This document shows, one piece after another, positions 22,481 to 34,339 of a stretch of 64,000 bases of DNA (position 1 is its first letter; each line of letters opens with the position of its first letter). The stretch covers positions 2,892,094 to 2,956,093 of the forward strand of contig QANY01008651.1 in NCBI GenBank assembly GCA_003255025.1. Reading direction: 5' to 3'. A program made the position numbers and the translations under genes. The notes under the pieces are model-generated. The model made no database searches. It worked only from the letters and a program-made list of their open reading frames with translations, and was not told the origin of the DNA. Origin of the DNA: Datisca glomerata. Taxonomy: Eukaryota > Streptophyta > Magnoliopsida > Cucurbitales > Datiscaceae.

Positions 22481-23640
22481 TTACTATTTTTAATTTCTTG
22501 ATTATTCCACTAATGGCATTTTTCCAGAAGTAAAATATTTTTATTTATTCATCATCACTCAGATTAATGTCATCAAACAGATCTTAAGAGTCTTGAAATG
22601 CGTCATAGGTCCACTGTAGTAGGACACAATCCTTTAGTTTATTTTTATCTTTCAATTACTGAGGGGGAAGCCTTTGATGATTGGCCTCTTTCGATATTTA
22701 GGTTAATTGCGTGACTTAACTCTATAGATGATTCAAAGTCAGAATTATTATTGTCTTCTAAAAGGAGAAGTATTTTTTAAATTAATTCTTGCTTCAATTT
22801 GGATTTAGGCTTTGTGACCTTTAATTTTCCCTTTGAAGAGGGTTTAGATTCAGGTTGGATTCTTTGCATGAATTTAAACTAGATGGTTCAATTTTGAGAT
22901 CTGGATTAATGGGCTCATCAATTTTAATGGAGCTTTGGCAGAAGGATTTATCAATTTCATATTGGGATGGATATTTATAAACTCGTGGTTGATGGATGCA
23001 ATTATTTTCTAGGTATTGAATTTGTCCCACCATTTAAGATAATACTGTCAGGTGAGGATTCTATCTTCAACTGAGTATTTCCATTTTAAGATCCAAGGTA
23101 TTTTATATTTATTCAAAAAATAGAGTATTAGGGAGAAAAGAAGCCTCAATTAATGAGGGTTTGTATATTTTCATAAAGTAAATTAAACCTTGCTGAAAAT
23201 CGATTGGAAATAATTCTGAGATAAGGCCATTAATGGACCACCATCTTAAGAATCAATTTGGAAAACTAATTTTGAAATTCTTATCAAAATTTAAAAATCA
23301 CGAGTGGGAAAAATCACTATTTTGATGCAGGAAAAATGCGTCAAGCTTTATTTAAAAGAATTTTAGACTTGAAGGATGGAATTTCCATTCTTCCATGATT
23401 ATAATTTTGAGAATGTAGAAGGAATGATAGAAGATCTTTTCTTTAGAATTTTTTATAGGGCTAATATTAACATACTTTGTTTCTAAGAGAATTTTCGATA
23501 GAAACTTAGATTTTTGACCTTGTGGCCAGGGACAAAGTGAAAATTTGGAAGAAAATGGGCTCTTGCTATTTCGCAGGATCTTTCAAATGAGCAAATAGAT
23601 GCTTAATTTGAAATAGATTTTTGTTGGAGATTTTTCTAAA
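22481..23640 (-). pseudogene. Downstream part of the second ORF, unit A
   Basis: No long frame remains (best 22821-23033, minus), but the sequence aligns with units B, C0 and C. The right part (about 23400-23620) corresponds to the segment that in B reads 'HNNKNLNFYRDIL'. The left part corresponds to a basic, Lys/Ser/Pro-rich tail ('SSLNSCKESNLNLNP'). I cannot name a family for these segments; their preservation in every copy is the only evidence that they were coding. Confidence 0.45.
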
Positions 23641-23899
23641 ATAAGAGGATGATTTTTTGTATTTTGTAATTATGAAAGAGACTTTTCTATATTTTGTAAC
23701 TAATTGATTGAATGATTAGGCGTTAAAAAGTTGAGTAATTGAGAAATGGTCAAACTGGTTGACCATGACTGATTGGTAATTGGGTCTGATGGATCAAAGT
23801 AATGTTAATTGGACTTGGTTAGGAGTAGAAGGCTCCTCCTTAATTTGGGACTTGAGGGTCATTTGTGAAGTTGAAGATTCTTTTATAATCGAACCATTC

Positions 23900-24333
23900 A
23901 TCAACCTCACATGATTTTCGAAAGTGTTACTGATTGTTCATTCTAGTATAAAAAATTCTGACTGTTTTATCTGAAAATTCAATTCTTAAAAATTGTTTGT
24001 CCCAATTGGTTTATAGTAAAAAAAATTATGTTATCATAAAAGATTTCATTATCTTTGTGAAACCCTATTTTTTCACATTTCTCATACCATTAAATTAAGG
24101 ATGCGTTGAAGTCATGCTTCAACCCAACTTCTTTCAAAATTTTCTCCAATTCATCAATCCATGAATTTCTTAGATATTCAAATCCATTATGACCATAATT
24201 AATGAACGCGAATTTTGAGCAAAAAACACCTGCCCTACCAATGAACTTTTTCATTTTAAGTGAATTTTGATTGAATACTCTTGGTTTTACCTCCCCATAT
24301 TCTAGTAGGTCAGAAAAAAAAAATTTCTATCAT
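23900..24333 (-). pseudogene. AlkB-like second ORF, N-terminal part, unit A
   Basis: It begins with ATG at 24333, 24 bases after a conserved CAG. The blocks 'INYGHNGFEYLRNSWIDELE' and 'GFHKDNE' are readable; the latter is the HxD iron-binding pair of AlkB-type 2-oxoglutarate dioxygenases. An in-frame stop interrupts the stretch before it. A deletion of about 90 bases near 23910 removes the region that in units B and C holds the distal His. It is not functional as it stands. Confidence 0.6.
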
Positions 24334-24599
24334 GGTAGAATCTTTAAATGATTTCCTGCATAATTTTACGAGTAGGGAAGTCAAGAATTGAATTAAAACC
24401 TTGAATAAATGAAATATTGAAATTAAAATTGCATAAAATCGATTGTTACCTGGCAAAATTTTGTTTGAAACTAATGTCTTTACATCTTTTTTCCAAAACG
24501 TGTTTTTCATTTTTACAATCAATTTTTAAAAGAAATTATTGATTTAATAGAGAAAATTGTATGATTTGAATAATGGAATAATAGATCTCAAATCCTGAA

Positions 24600-25000
24600 A
24601 ATCTAATCTTAGATTGAAACAACTTGACTTTTCTTCTAGAGATAACTAAACTATTTTGTTTTATTATCTTGGCAAAAATTCAAGGTGTTTCCAATGTTGT
24701 TCAATTAATGCAAACAATTGAGAAATTGGTCAATTGGTTGAAAATTTCATTATTGTATTATGAAATTCATTTGGAGCATTTTTAAGATCAAATGGTATTA
24801 CATTCCATTTAGAACGACCAAAAGCAATTTTGTATTTATCAATTCCATTTGTCTGGATTTGTCAAAATATATTAGGAATGTCAGTACAAAAATTTTTACA
24901 AATTTTCTCTTTAAAGATTTTAATTTATTTTTGAAGAGTATGACTTTGAAGATGTTCTTCAATTCTTTTGAATTTTATTTCATCTTGTAGAAAACTTATT
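24600..25000 (-). pseudogene. Reverse transcriptase relic, unit A
   Basis: On the minus strand, blocks resembling 'FGRSKWNVIPFDLKNAP' mark the RT fingers/palm. The segment with the 'WIRYP.PNKRDLI' motif, present in unit B, is deleted. No intact YxDD is visible. The relic ends shortly before the AlkB-like ORF with no room for RNase H. Confidence 0.65.
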
Positions 25001-25446
25001 AATTTCTTTACAAGAAATTAAATTTATAGTTTTATAAATAGAATTTTGTTTTAAAGTTTTCAATTTCTCATTGTGAGAAAAAGAAAAAAATTGAATTTGA
25101 CAAATTTATTCATAGGAGAAGTAATATTATCTCATCATGTTCTGTTGTAAAAGGATAAATCAGATAAATGAATGGTAAACCTAAAATAATTTAGTCTGTC
25201 ATATTTTTTTTACCGAAACAATAATGTTTTAAAACATACATTGTCTTGGCTAATATGAACTTTAGAGATTTCATAATTGATATGGATTCCAGTACCATTT
25301 GCATATGACCAAGATTCTTTTATTTTCGTGAAGTACTTAGTAGGAACGAATCCTTCATGCATACAATTCAAATCAGCTTCTGAATCAATAAGAGTCATTG
25401 AAGTGAAATCAAAATCTTGGATTATTATTTGACCATTATGTTCCAT
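25001..25446 (-). pseudogene. Aspartic protease relic, unit A
   Basis: The open part is 25446-25210 (78 aa, minus). It carries 'MTLIDSEADLNCMHEGFVP', equivalent to the retropepsin active-site loop of caulimovirids. The active-site triad reads DSE where unit B has DSG. The following stretch to 25001 aligns with unit B's protease C-terminus and protease-RT linker but is frameshifted. Confidence 0.75.
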
Positions 25447-27397
25447 TTCTTAATTTTTATGTGATTATGGATTTGAATGAAGTTACCATCATCTTGAATG
25501 TTGACAACAGATTTTTCAACCTCATTATCAGAAATTAGAGATTTACTAGGTTCCCCTAGTCCACTAGATTTATGATTTTTAATTAAATTTTATAGTTTTA
25601 AAGGATTTAATTCTTTTGTTATTTCTGTGTTTGAATCTTTTAATTATTTTATTTCAATTTTCATATTTTTTTTTATTTTTTTTGAATTTCTTGTAAAGTA
25701 ACTTCTTTTTCATTTCCTTTAATTTTGTTAAATTTTTTAAGAGTTTGTAAAAAGATTGCAGTATTATTATTAGACTTAGTATTTTCTTTTTTTGAATTAC
25801 CTTCCTAAGTCATTTAAGATATTCTTGTTTTAAATCAGGATTTTCAATTTTACTAATTAAATCTAACAAAAGAGTTTTTTTCTTCAATTTTATTTAAAAC
25901 ATAACAATTTTCTGACAACATCTATCCTTACATCTCATTGAGATGTTTGGAGAACCACAGTCAGAGCTTGAAGAGCTTAATTCATTAAAATCAGAGGATT
26001 TAAACTTTTTAAATCTTCATTACTACTTTCATAGTAATCTATTGATTCTATAACTCGAAAAATATTCTCATTTTTTTTCGTCATAGATTTTTAATTGATT
26101 AATTTTATTTTTTACTTGGAAAGTGTTGGAAAAATGACCATTCTAACCACATTTAAAACACTTAATTTTACTTTTATCAAAAAAAATTTTTATTGAATTT
26201 TCTTCTTGAATAATTTTTATTCTTAAAAAAGTATTTGTCAAAATTTTTATTTTTGTTTCTGTGAAATTTTTCTATAAAGTTTGTAAATTCTTTTAGCATT
26301 AGGATGAGAGTTTTTCCTATTGTTTTGGGAAGGAGTAATAGCAGATAATCCATATTGCTCATAGAAATTGCCTAATTCGTATATTAAAGTTTTCTTTTCC
26401 TTTTTAATTTGTTTATTAATTTTCATGTCTATACACATTCTTAGACTTTTTGTATTGTTGTGATAATTGTACCGTAGGTGAGGCTATTGTAGTCTATATT
26501 TCCTAGGTCGTCACTAAATACCGTTCTAATTTTACGGGCAAACAAATTTGGTAAACCATTTATAAATTTTTCTTTCCAATAGGGCTAATTACTATCATAC
26601 CTAGACATTACTTTGAAAAAAAAAAAATTTTGTACCAGTCAAAATCACTTAGGGTAGGACACCTGATTGGTTAATTGGTCATGGATACGTGAAGTAACGT
26701 TACTTGGCGTTCCAATGAAATGTTCAATTATTGTGTAGAGGAGGGTATTAATGGCATCATGCATTGATTCATTATCTTATCCAAGAATTAGGGTTGCTTC
26801 CAAATCAATCTTTATTGTTGTAAGGATGGTATTTTTAGATTCTTCAATGAGATGTTTTTCTCATCAGAAATGAAGCATTCATGTGAAACCTATGACTAAA
26901 AGCTTGAGTACCTCATTGTGAGACAAATTATGTGTGGTTATGTTACTGTTGGCTACCATAACCATGTGCTATAATTTGCTGAGGACTTCATGTTCTGAAA
27001 GTCCATCAATATTCTATTCATATAATTTTTCTACAGAGACAACAAATTGATTAACTAAAGAAAATTTAGTAATTTGAATATCTGGAGGAATAGGCTTTTT
27101 ATGCCACTTCCTTTCAAGTTTATTAATTTCTAAATTTTTAAATCTTTCTTCAATATTGTGGATGTTTGAAGATTCATGGATTATGGGTGATTCATAGGTG
27201 GAATCTGACCTATGACTTTCTGATCCTCTCACTCGTAGGTAAAATCATCTATTGAGATTGATTGGATCATTCATGTATTGAGTTAAACCCTCTAAATCAG
27301 GTTTGTATTTTTGGATTAGGGTGCCTAAATTTAAAACTAAGAGTTAGGGATTTACAGGAGGTAAGGCTCCTTAAAAATCAGATTTAGTTGGTGATTC
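25447..27397 (-). pseudogene. Coat protein and zinc knuckle region, unit A
   Basis: Coat protein fragments are open at 27232-27014 ('SESHRSDSTYES', 'ERKWHKKPIPPDIQI') and 26438-26177. Capsid core words are readable near 26430-26750 in mixed frames. The zinc knuckle lies at 26119-26160 with the pattern CFKCG.NGHFSNT; the fourth ligand is Phe and a stop falls inside, so it is broken. The region between 26110 and 25450 is AT-rich linker leading to protease. The N-terminal end is cut at 27398 by the Athila element, which continues at 33457 into the upstream linker. Confidence 0.7.
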
Positions 27398-28236
27398 TTT
27401 TTGGATGACTTTTGGATGTGGGAGGCGGAGGAGATAACTTTTTGAAGAGGAAACAAAGAAGAATCCAACCGAGAGACAAATCTCAACTTCAATTCATCCT
27501 AAAATCTAGTTTTTTCTTCTCTTTTTCTCTATGTTCATGAATATTATTAGGATATCTTCTTATTCTAGTATGTTATAAATTTTTTTTCTAGGGCTACGAC
27601 GTAGCCAAACCACAAAATTTTGATTCTCAATTCAATCGATGTTTATTCAGTATTATTGAGTATTATAATCCGTTCTTAATGCTTGTGATTATCTGGCCAA
27701 CCTTTGCATGATTTTAGATTTAATTATGAGACTGAGAAGTGATGATTAAATTTACACTTTGTTTATAATACTATTAGAATTTCATAAGTTAGAGATAATT
27801 ATAGATCTAGTGTAGCAATTATAATTTCCTATGCTTAATGAGTTTCAACTTATTGAATCTTGACAGAGATGTGGGATTAGTATTTTTATTCATTGTTATC
27901 GATGCTTGAGAAAGATTGATAATTACTCTAGAGAATTTCACTGTCAATAATTTGATACACATTGATTGATCGAGTTTCAAAATTTTGACCATGTTTGGTT
28001 TGATGAAATCAGAATCCCTATATCTTTTATCTATTCAAATTTGAATTATTTATCTTTATCAAATCTTTATCGTTTAGTTTAATTAAACTCACAATTTTTT
28101 GTCTTTCTCAATTAGATTAAGGTCTAGTTAATTTTAATATTTAATATCAATCAATCCTGTGGACGATACTCTATTTTTATAGAAAATTATTACTTGACAA
28201 CGATAGTGTACCTTGCACTATAGAAAAATTGTAACA
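27398..28236 (+). repeat. Athila-like 5' LTR, first 255 bases missing
   Basis: It matches the right LTR from 'tttttggatgacttttggat' (27398 versus 32739) to the end 'taaca' at 28236. The GC-rich start and the TATA box present in the right LTR are missing here. It holds about 125 bases (near 27846-27975) that the right copy has lost. Confidence 0.85.
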
Positions 28237-28242
28237 AGTTTT

Positions 28243-28260
28243 TGGCGCCATTGCCCGTGA
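28243..28260 (+). other. Primer binding site of the Athila-like element
   Basis: The sequence tggcgccattgcccgtga lies six bases after the LTR end. It is close to the TGGCGCCGTTGCCGGGGA site common in Athila elements, usually assigned to tRNA-Asp. Three mismatches. Confidence 0.8.
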
Positions 28261-28379
28261 TTGATTTTGTTTTTTAGTAATGGAGTTACGTATCCTTAGT
28301 TTTACTTTGAGTCTTAATATTTTTTATTTATGGTTGTTTATTATTTTGAATTTTCAGGCATTTTCTAAGGTGTTTGAGA

Positions 28380-29830
28380 AAATTTGGAAACGAAAATTTG
28401 ACTCCTGAATTTAGAAATTGAGCGAACTTGTCATCGTAATAAAAAAGTTAGGAGAGAAGCTTCTAACAAACCTCAAGAAACCATGGAAGATGCCAGAGAA
28501 AATCCTGAAATTGTGAATAACCAAAATAACCGAGCAATTCGAGATTATGCTATGCCAGTGGTCTATGAGGCCGCGTCTGCCATTCAATGCCTTGTTATTA
28601 TTGCCAATTTGAGATTATGGCGACTATCAGTCACATAGTGCAAGCAAATCAGTTCAGTAGCATGCCTAATGATGATCCATATGTTCACATAGCCACTTTC
28701 CTCAAATTTATGAGACATTCAAGCATCACAATGTCTCAACTGATGCAATTAGACTGATATTATTCCCATTTTCACTTCGAGATAAGGCTAAGAGTTGGTT
28801 GGACTCTTTACCTATTAGATAAATCACCACATGGAATGGACTTTCTAAGAAATTTTTGGCTAAATTCTTTCCACCAACTAAAACAACCAAGATGAGGAAC
28901 GAGATCACTACTTTTGTCCAATATGATATGGAATCTTTTTATGAAACTTGGGAGAGGTTTAAAGAGATGTTGATAGGATGCCCACATCATGGACTCCCTG
29001 TATGGATACAAGTCCAAACTTTCTATAATGGTTTGAGAAATTCAATGAGGACACTAGTGGATGCAGCAATAAGAGGAACTTTAATGGGCAAAACACATGA
29101 TGAGGCTTATGTTTTTCTTGAAAAATGGTTGCTAATGCATATCAATGGCCAATTGAGCGCAGCGTACCGAGAAATATTCATGGAGTTCATGAAGTTGTGC
29201 TCTTACCCCTCTTACTGCTCAAGTAGCTACACTGTCCAAGCAATTGAGCTCTTTCACCGCCACTGCTAGTGCTATTCATGCTTCCCGAGAAGTTTGTAAT
29301 TTGTTCAATGGACCTCATCTTAGTATTGATTTTCAAGCTCGTAATCCGTTTGCTCCTTCTCATTCTGAACATGTTAATTTTGTTGAGAATTACAGCAGGT
29401 TGGATAACCCATTGTCCAACACTTATAACCGAGGGTGGTGAAATCACCCAAATTTCTCTTAGAAGAATAGTCAGAATGTCATGAATACACCAGTTGCTAC
29501 TCAACTTCAATTTTAGCCTCAACAGCCTAAATTTTCTTTAGAAGATGCTATTGCCTAGCTCACAGTCAACACTGCTCAATTTATGGCAAGAATAAATGCT
29601 ACATTTTGGAAACAAGAAACTAGTATTCAAAGTCAAGCTACATCTATTGGAAATTTGGAGCTTCAAAATTGGTCAACTTTCAGAAATACTCAATCAAAGA
29701 CCACATGGTTATCTACCGAGCAATACCAAGAGGAATCCAAAAAAACAAGTAAACGCTATTACTCTTCAGAGTGGCAAGGAGTTAGTAGAACCTTAAAAAG
29801 CCACTTTTGAAGATTCTTAAGCAATTGAAG
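28380..29830 (+). pseudogene. Gag relic of the Athila-like element
   Basis: The capsid-like core is open at 28856-29269. It includes 'AKFFPPTKTTKMRNEITTF', 'ESFYETWERFKEMLIGCPHH' and 'FYNGLRNSMRTLVDAA', the standard Athila Retrotrans_gag words. Upstream, frames near 28440-28850 hold the N-terminal part with shifts. Downstream pieces (29244-29441, 29583-29810) include 'GYLPSNTKRNPKKQVNAITL', which precedes protease in Athila elements. Many stops. Confidence 0.85.
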
Positions 29831-30805
29831 TAGAAGCTGAGACAATGGATGATGATCTTGCCAAGAGCTCAGAAAAGAAAGTACACAAGCCTAAGTAAAA
29901 GCTCTTTCTTGATAATCCTCCACCATATGTTACATATGTTCCATACCCTTAGCGGTTCCAAAAGTAGAAATTGAACAAACAATTTTTCTGATGTTTTGGA
30001 ACAAATGTTGAGTTATGTCAAATTCATGAAGGATATTATCTCAAAAAAAAGAAAGCTCGAGAAGTATGAGACAATTGCACTTACTGAGGAGTGTAGTGTT
30101 ATATTGCAGAATAAATTACCTCCAAAGTTAAAGAACCCTGGGAGTTTTACTATTCCTTGAACTATTGGAGATTCGTATTTTGAAAAGGCTTATGTGATCT
30201 TGGGCTGGTATCAATTTGATGCCATATTCAGTTTACAAGAAGTTAGGTCTTGGAAAAGTAAGCCCAAGATGATATATTTATAGTTAGTTGATTGGTATAT
30301 CAGATACCCATTGGAGATTATTGAGGATGTTTTGTTAAGGGTGGATAAATTTATCTTCCCAGCTAATTTTATTGTTCTTGACATGGAGGAAAACCAAGAA
30401 ATTCCAATTATTCTTGGTAGACCATTTTTAGCTATGAGAAGAACTTTCATTGATGCGTAAAAAGGGGAACGTATTCTGAAAGTGCAATATGATCAGGTAA
30501 TTTTTAATATTTTCAAAGCAATCAAACACCCAAATGATATGAATAGTTGTTTGCGGGTGCATAGTGTAAAATTTGGAGAAGATAAACCTAGACACCCATT
30601 ATTTATTGGAAAACCATCAGTGTTAGACTTCCACCTTCGGTACACCTTTATGGGAGAAGTATCCACTTTGCTTGTCATTATCTCTGCTTCGTTAAATGGT
30701 GAACAAGAAGACAAGCTGCTGAGGGTGTTGAGAGAGCAACAAATGGTCTTAGGCCGGTCAATTTCTAACACAAAGAGAATTCTAAAGTCTGTGGATAATG
30801 GGTGA
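29831..30805 (+). pseudogene. Protease region of the Athila-like element
   Basis: Readable blocks are 'PPKLKNPGSFTIP', a shifted active-site region (about 30185-30240; the family's CDLGA-type loop is frameshifted after 'LG'), 'RVDKFIFPANFIVLDMEE' and 'PIILGRPFLA'. The last open frame, 30482-30805, runs to 'LLRVLREQQMVLGRSI', which in complete elements leads into RT. At about 30805 the sequence leaves pol, so RT, RNase H and integrase are missing. Confidence 0.8.
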
Positions 30806-32483
30806 AGCGTGGATGATCATTATGTCTGGCTGAAAACATTAAAGCAAGCGCTACCGGGAGGCAACCTAATTTTATTTCTGTTATTTCATTTTTTTAAGTT
30901 TTTTTTAAATTATTTTCTTTTGCTTATTTTCTTTTTGTTTTTCTTCAGGTTTTAATATTAAAAAAACTATGGACGAATTTGGCTCATGCACCACTTTCCC
31001 CTCAATTGGAGACAACATGAATAATGCAGAGAATGATGAGAATGATAGCTCATTATTATTCAAGGAAGTCTTCTCTATATACTCCTTTTACATATTTTCT
31101 TTTCATTGAGGACAATGAAAATTTTTAGATTGGGGATGGTGGCTTTAATTAAAATTTCATTTTTGGCATTCTGTTGTAGACAACACTAACATCTATGATG
31201 CAATTGGTTTTTAATTATTGATAGATTTGAAAAAAATGATGAATCTGTGTATCAGTGTGTGTTTGAATCAATTATTGATTTACATTTCATTAGAGAATCC
31301 TGACATATTGGGCACCTAGCCTTGAGCGTTTGATTATATTTTTCCTTAGAGAAGGTTTATGTCACTTAAGAAATCATTTTGATCTCATAAGAACTCTAAA
31401 ACCAATTTGATTGTTGTTCGAGGTGAAATTCTAGGCCACGCTTCACTTAGGACATGATTTAGGCCATCTTTGGACCGTTTCAGTTTTTCAAGTCAACATG
31501 TGCATAATTATTTTCCTAGTCATCCCTGTTGAGCCTAAATAGCCATTTTTATCACCCATGATAAAAAATTTTCCTAGTAACCCTTTTTACTCAATAGTAT
31601 TTGGAGCTATGACGATCTAGGTGGATGGGAGGAGTTTCGATATAAAAAAATATGAATAAGTTTGATTTCGTAACCTCTTGAACTTGAGTGACTAAGCTCA
31701 AAGGGGTGTCTTAAAACCTACATAAGACCAACTAGTTTGGGAGCTATTAGCTGAAATATCGTTAAGGAAAAGAGAAGCTTAAGGAAACCCAATTTAAAAA
31801 AAAATGGTTGAGCGTGATTGATAATTCAAGAGGTGGAATGCCAAGTTTGGGGTGTTACTAGATAAGTTGAGTTAAGCTCATTGATTCCTAGAATACATGT
31901 GCAGCTATGGATAAAGATTGAGCCGAAATAATATCCTTTATCCTACCTTAAATGCTAGTCATACATTACAATCCTACGGAAGTCCTAATGATTCAAAGTT
32001 AAGTGGTTTGCCTACATTTGAGGAGAGTGACATGAAAAATTGGCCTATGGAGTTCTAATCTATTTATAGATTAATGGATCCGCTTTTGCGAGAGTTGGTT
32101 GCATAAACTCATTTGAGATAAAGAAGTTGGATGACTTAAGGTAACACACATGCTTTCAGGATTTTACAAAGTGTAATGTAAGTTGGTGTGTGAAATTCTT
32201 ATCACAATTCAGAATTTTTCCTTGGATGATCGCTATTTTGAAACCTGTGAAACATGTTTAGTTAGTCAAAAATTTTCATCACTTGATCTATAGTTTTGCT
32301 AAATTAGAGTTTAATATTTCTTTATTTGATTTTTTTGTTTTGCTTGAGGACTAGCACTCATATTTTAATTTTGTTGGTTTTTTTAGAATTATTTTTTGAT
32401 TTATTTTTGTAGATAAAATATTCTTGTGCATTTGAGTTGATTTTAAAAGACTTGAAGTAAAAAATGATTTGAAATCAAGAAAA
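30806..32483 (+). other. 3' non-coding tail of the Athila-like element
   Basis: Non-coding sequence from the pol deletion point to the right LTR. It includes 'ctaccgggaggcaacctaat' near 30850, a stretch that in Athila elements follows integrase, confirming the pol deletion. A G-rich 'gattggggatggtggc' lies near 31128. No ORF above 60 codons on the sense strand. Confidence 0.6.
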
Positions 32484-33456
32484 TGATGCACCTGGGTAGA
32501 AGGACCAGCATCGCGACGGGACGTCGTGATGCTGGGTGCAAGCAACTGCCAGCTACCTGCACCTGGGCACTAGGCACTGACATCATGTCAGAGCCCCAGT
32601 GCTGGCTTCCCAGCGCTAGTCCTTATGAGCTAGGCAGTAAGCCAAAGCTGCAACGCTGGCGCAATAACGTTTTTCATGTTTTTTCTCTTATTTTATCCTT
32701 ATCGAACCCTAGTGTATAAATATAATATTTTTTAGGTATTTTTGGATGACTTTTGGATGTGGGAGGTTGAGGAGAAAGATTTTTGGAGAGGAAATGAAGA
32801 TGAATCAAACTGGGAGACGTATCTCAACTTCAATTCATCCTCAAATCTAGTTTTTCTTCTTGTTTCCTCTATGTTCATGATTATTATTAGGATATCTTCT
32901 TATTATAGTATGTTCTAAATTTCTTATCCAGGGCTAGGACGTAGCCAAACCATGATTGTTCATAACTTTTAATTTTCAATTCAATCGATGTTTATTCAGT
33001 ATTATTGAGTGTTATAATTTACTCTTAATGCTTGTGATCGTCTGGCCAGCCTTTGCATGATTTCAGATTTAATTCTGAGTCTGAGAAGTGATGATTGAAT
33101 TTTCTTTTTGTTTATAACACCATTTGAATTTCATAAGTTAAAGATAATTATGGATCTAGTGTAGCAATTATAATTTCCCGTGCTTAATGAGTTTTATAAT
33201 TTTGAGCATGTTTGTTTTGGTGAAATCAGAATCTCTAGATCTTTTATCTATTCAAACTTGAATTATTTATCTTTATCAAATTGTTATCATTTTAGTTTAA
33301 TTAAAACTCCCAATTTTTTGTCATTCTCAATTAGAGTTAATGTCTAGTTAATTTCTATATTTAATATCAATCAATCATGTGGACGATACTCTATTTTTAT
33401 AAAATTTATTACTTCACGACAATAGTGTATACTTGCACTATAGAAAAATCATAACA
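32484..33456 (+). repeat. Athila-like 3' LTR
   Basis: It begins TGATGCACC and ends ATAACA. The first 190 bases (32485-32670) are strikingly GC-richer than the surroundings and contain inverted 'gcatcgcgacgg' and 'cgtcgtgatgc' arms. TATA box (tataaata) at 32715-32722. It is longer at its start, and shorter inside, than the left LTR. Confidence 0.8.
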
Positions 33457-34339
33457 CTAAACTCGCTAATTTGAAAATTAGAATAGGAAGACTGGAAATT
33501 AATTTTAACAGTATCGTCCATGTACTGGTGGATATAATCAATATCTTCAATTGGGCATTGAATTGGAGTGGGTTGGCTTTCGTCGTTTAAAAGCCAATTT
33601 GTAAGCAAAGAAATATCAGACCACTTAATGGTTTTAGGGACTCTAATAATAGGTTTATTTTGGCTAGATTGAATAAACATGGTTTTATTTTTTGGACTCC
33701 TATTGATGGCTTGATAATTCATATTGGTTTTGGTTACTTTGTAATGTATTCTAAAAATCAATGCAAGGGGTTGGACACCATCAATGATTTGGTAACCACT
33801 AGTTTTAATATGCAAAGTTAAGGATTTAAGAATATGTGAGTCTGTTAAACTACTAGACAAATCTAGAAAACAATCAAAATGGATTGGACCATTATAAAGT
33901 GAAGATTCGATTAATCCTAAAATACTATCATTAAAATTTATAAATCTTACATCACGCAAGGCTAACAAGACATATGTATTTAGGCCTCTTCTTGTGAGTG
34001 GTTTAACTCCAATCTAGACTAAACCAAAGTGAATGAAATGATATCCTTCTTCAACGTGATGTTTAATTACATTCGGAGAAAGTAATTGACAAGTTTCATG
34101 TTCTTTCCCAAGAGCATATATTTTTTCAATTATTTTTACATGATATTGAGGGTTGAAGAAAGCAACAGACCATGTTGATTTATAATTTTATTACTAGGAT
34201 TATTGGGTATATTCCATACCCTATGATCTACATTATCATCTCCTAAGTATTCAAAATGTCTATATTTAACTGTGTATGGTATTGTATTAATTATAGTCCT
34301 ATTGCTACAAGAAAAAATACTTCTAAATAATCTATTCAT
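33457..34339 (-). pseudogene. Movement protein, unit A (start of polyprotein)
   Basis: The polyprotein start is ATG at 34339, with 'MNRLFRSIFSCSN' as in unit C. An in-frame stop falls at codon 68. The main domain is open at 33968-33438 (176 aa, the last few codons lying in the LTR). It holds 'ALRDVRFINFNDSILGLIES', 'NGPIHFDCFLDL' and 'LALIFRIHYKVTK', matching the 30K-type movement proteins of Caulimoviridae, which move virus through plasmodesmata. This is the best preserved movement domain in the window. The linker after it is cut at 33457 by the Athila LTR. Confidence 0.85.

Larger units (their letters stand above)
27398..33456 (+). mobile_element. Athila-like Ty3/gypsy element inserted in pararetroviral unit A, lacking RT/RNase H/integrase
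   Basis: The left LTR (27398-28236, 5'-truncated) and right LTR (32484-33456) flank a 4.2 kb interior with gag and protease relics. The left LTR is followed by a primer site of the Athila kind (28243-28260). After the protease the sequence passes straight to a 3' tail, so the pol enzymes are deleted. It is non-autonomous. It splits unit A between the movement-protein linker (33457) and the coat protein N-terminus (27397), with about 200 bases of virus missing at the left border. Confidence 0.85.

Noticed and set aside
24760..24990. Plus-strand frame over the unit A RT relic
   Set aside because: The minus strand carries the recognisable RT words; the plus frame is a shadow.
32483..32719. 78-codon frame over the GC-rich start of the Athila LTR
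   Set aside because: The sequence is LTR with inverted arms; the frame is a by-product of high GC.
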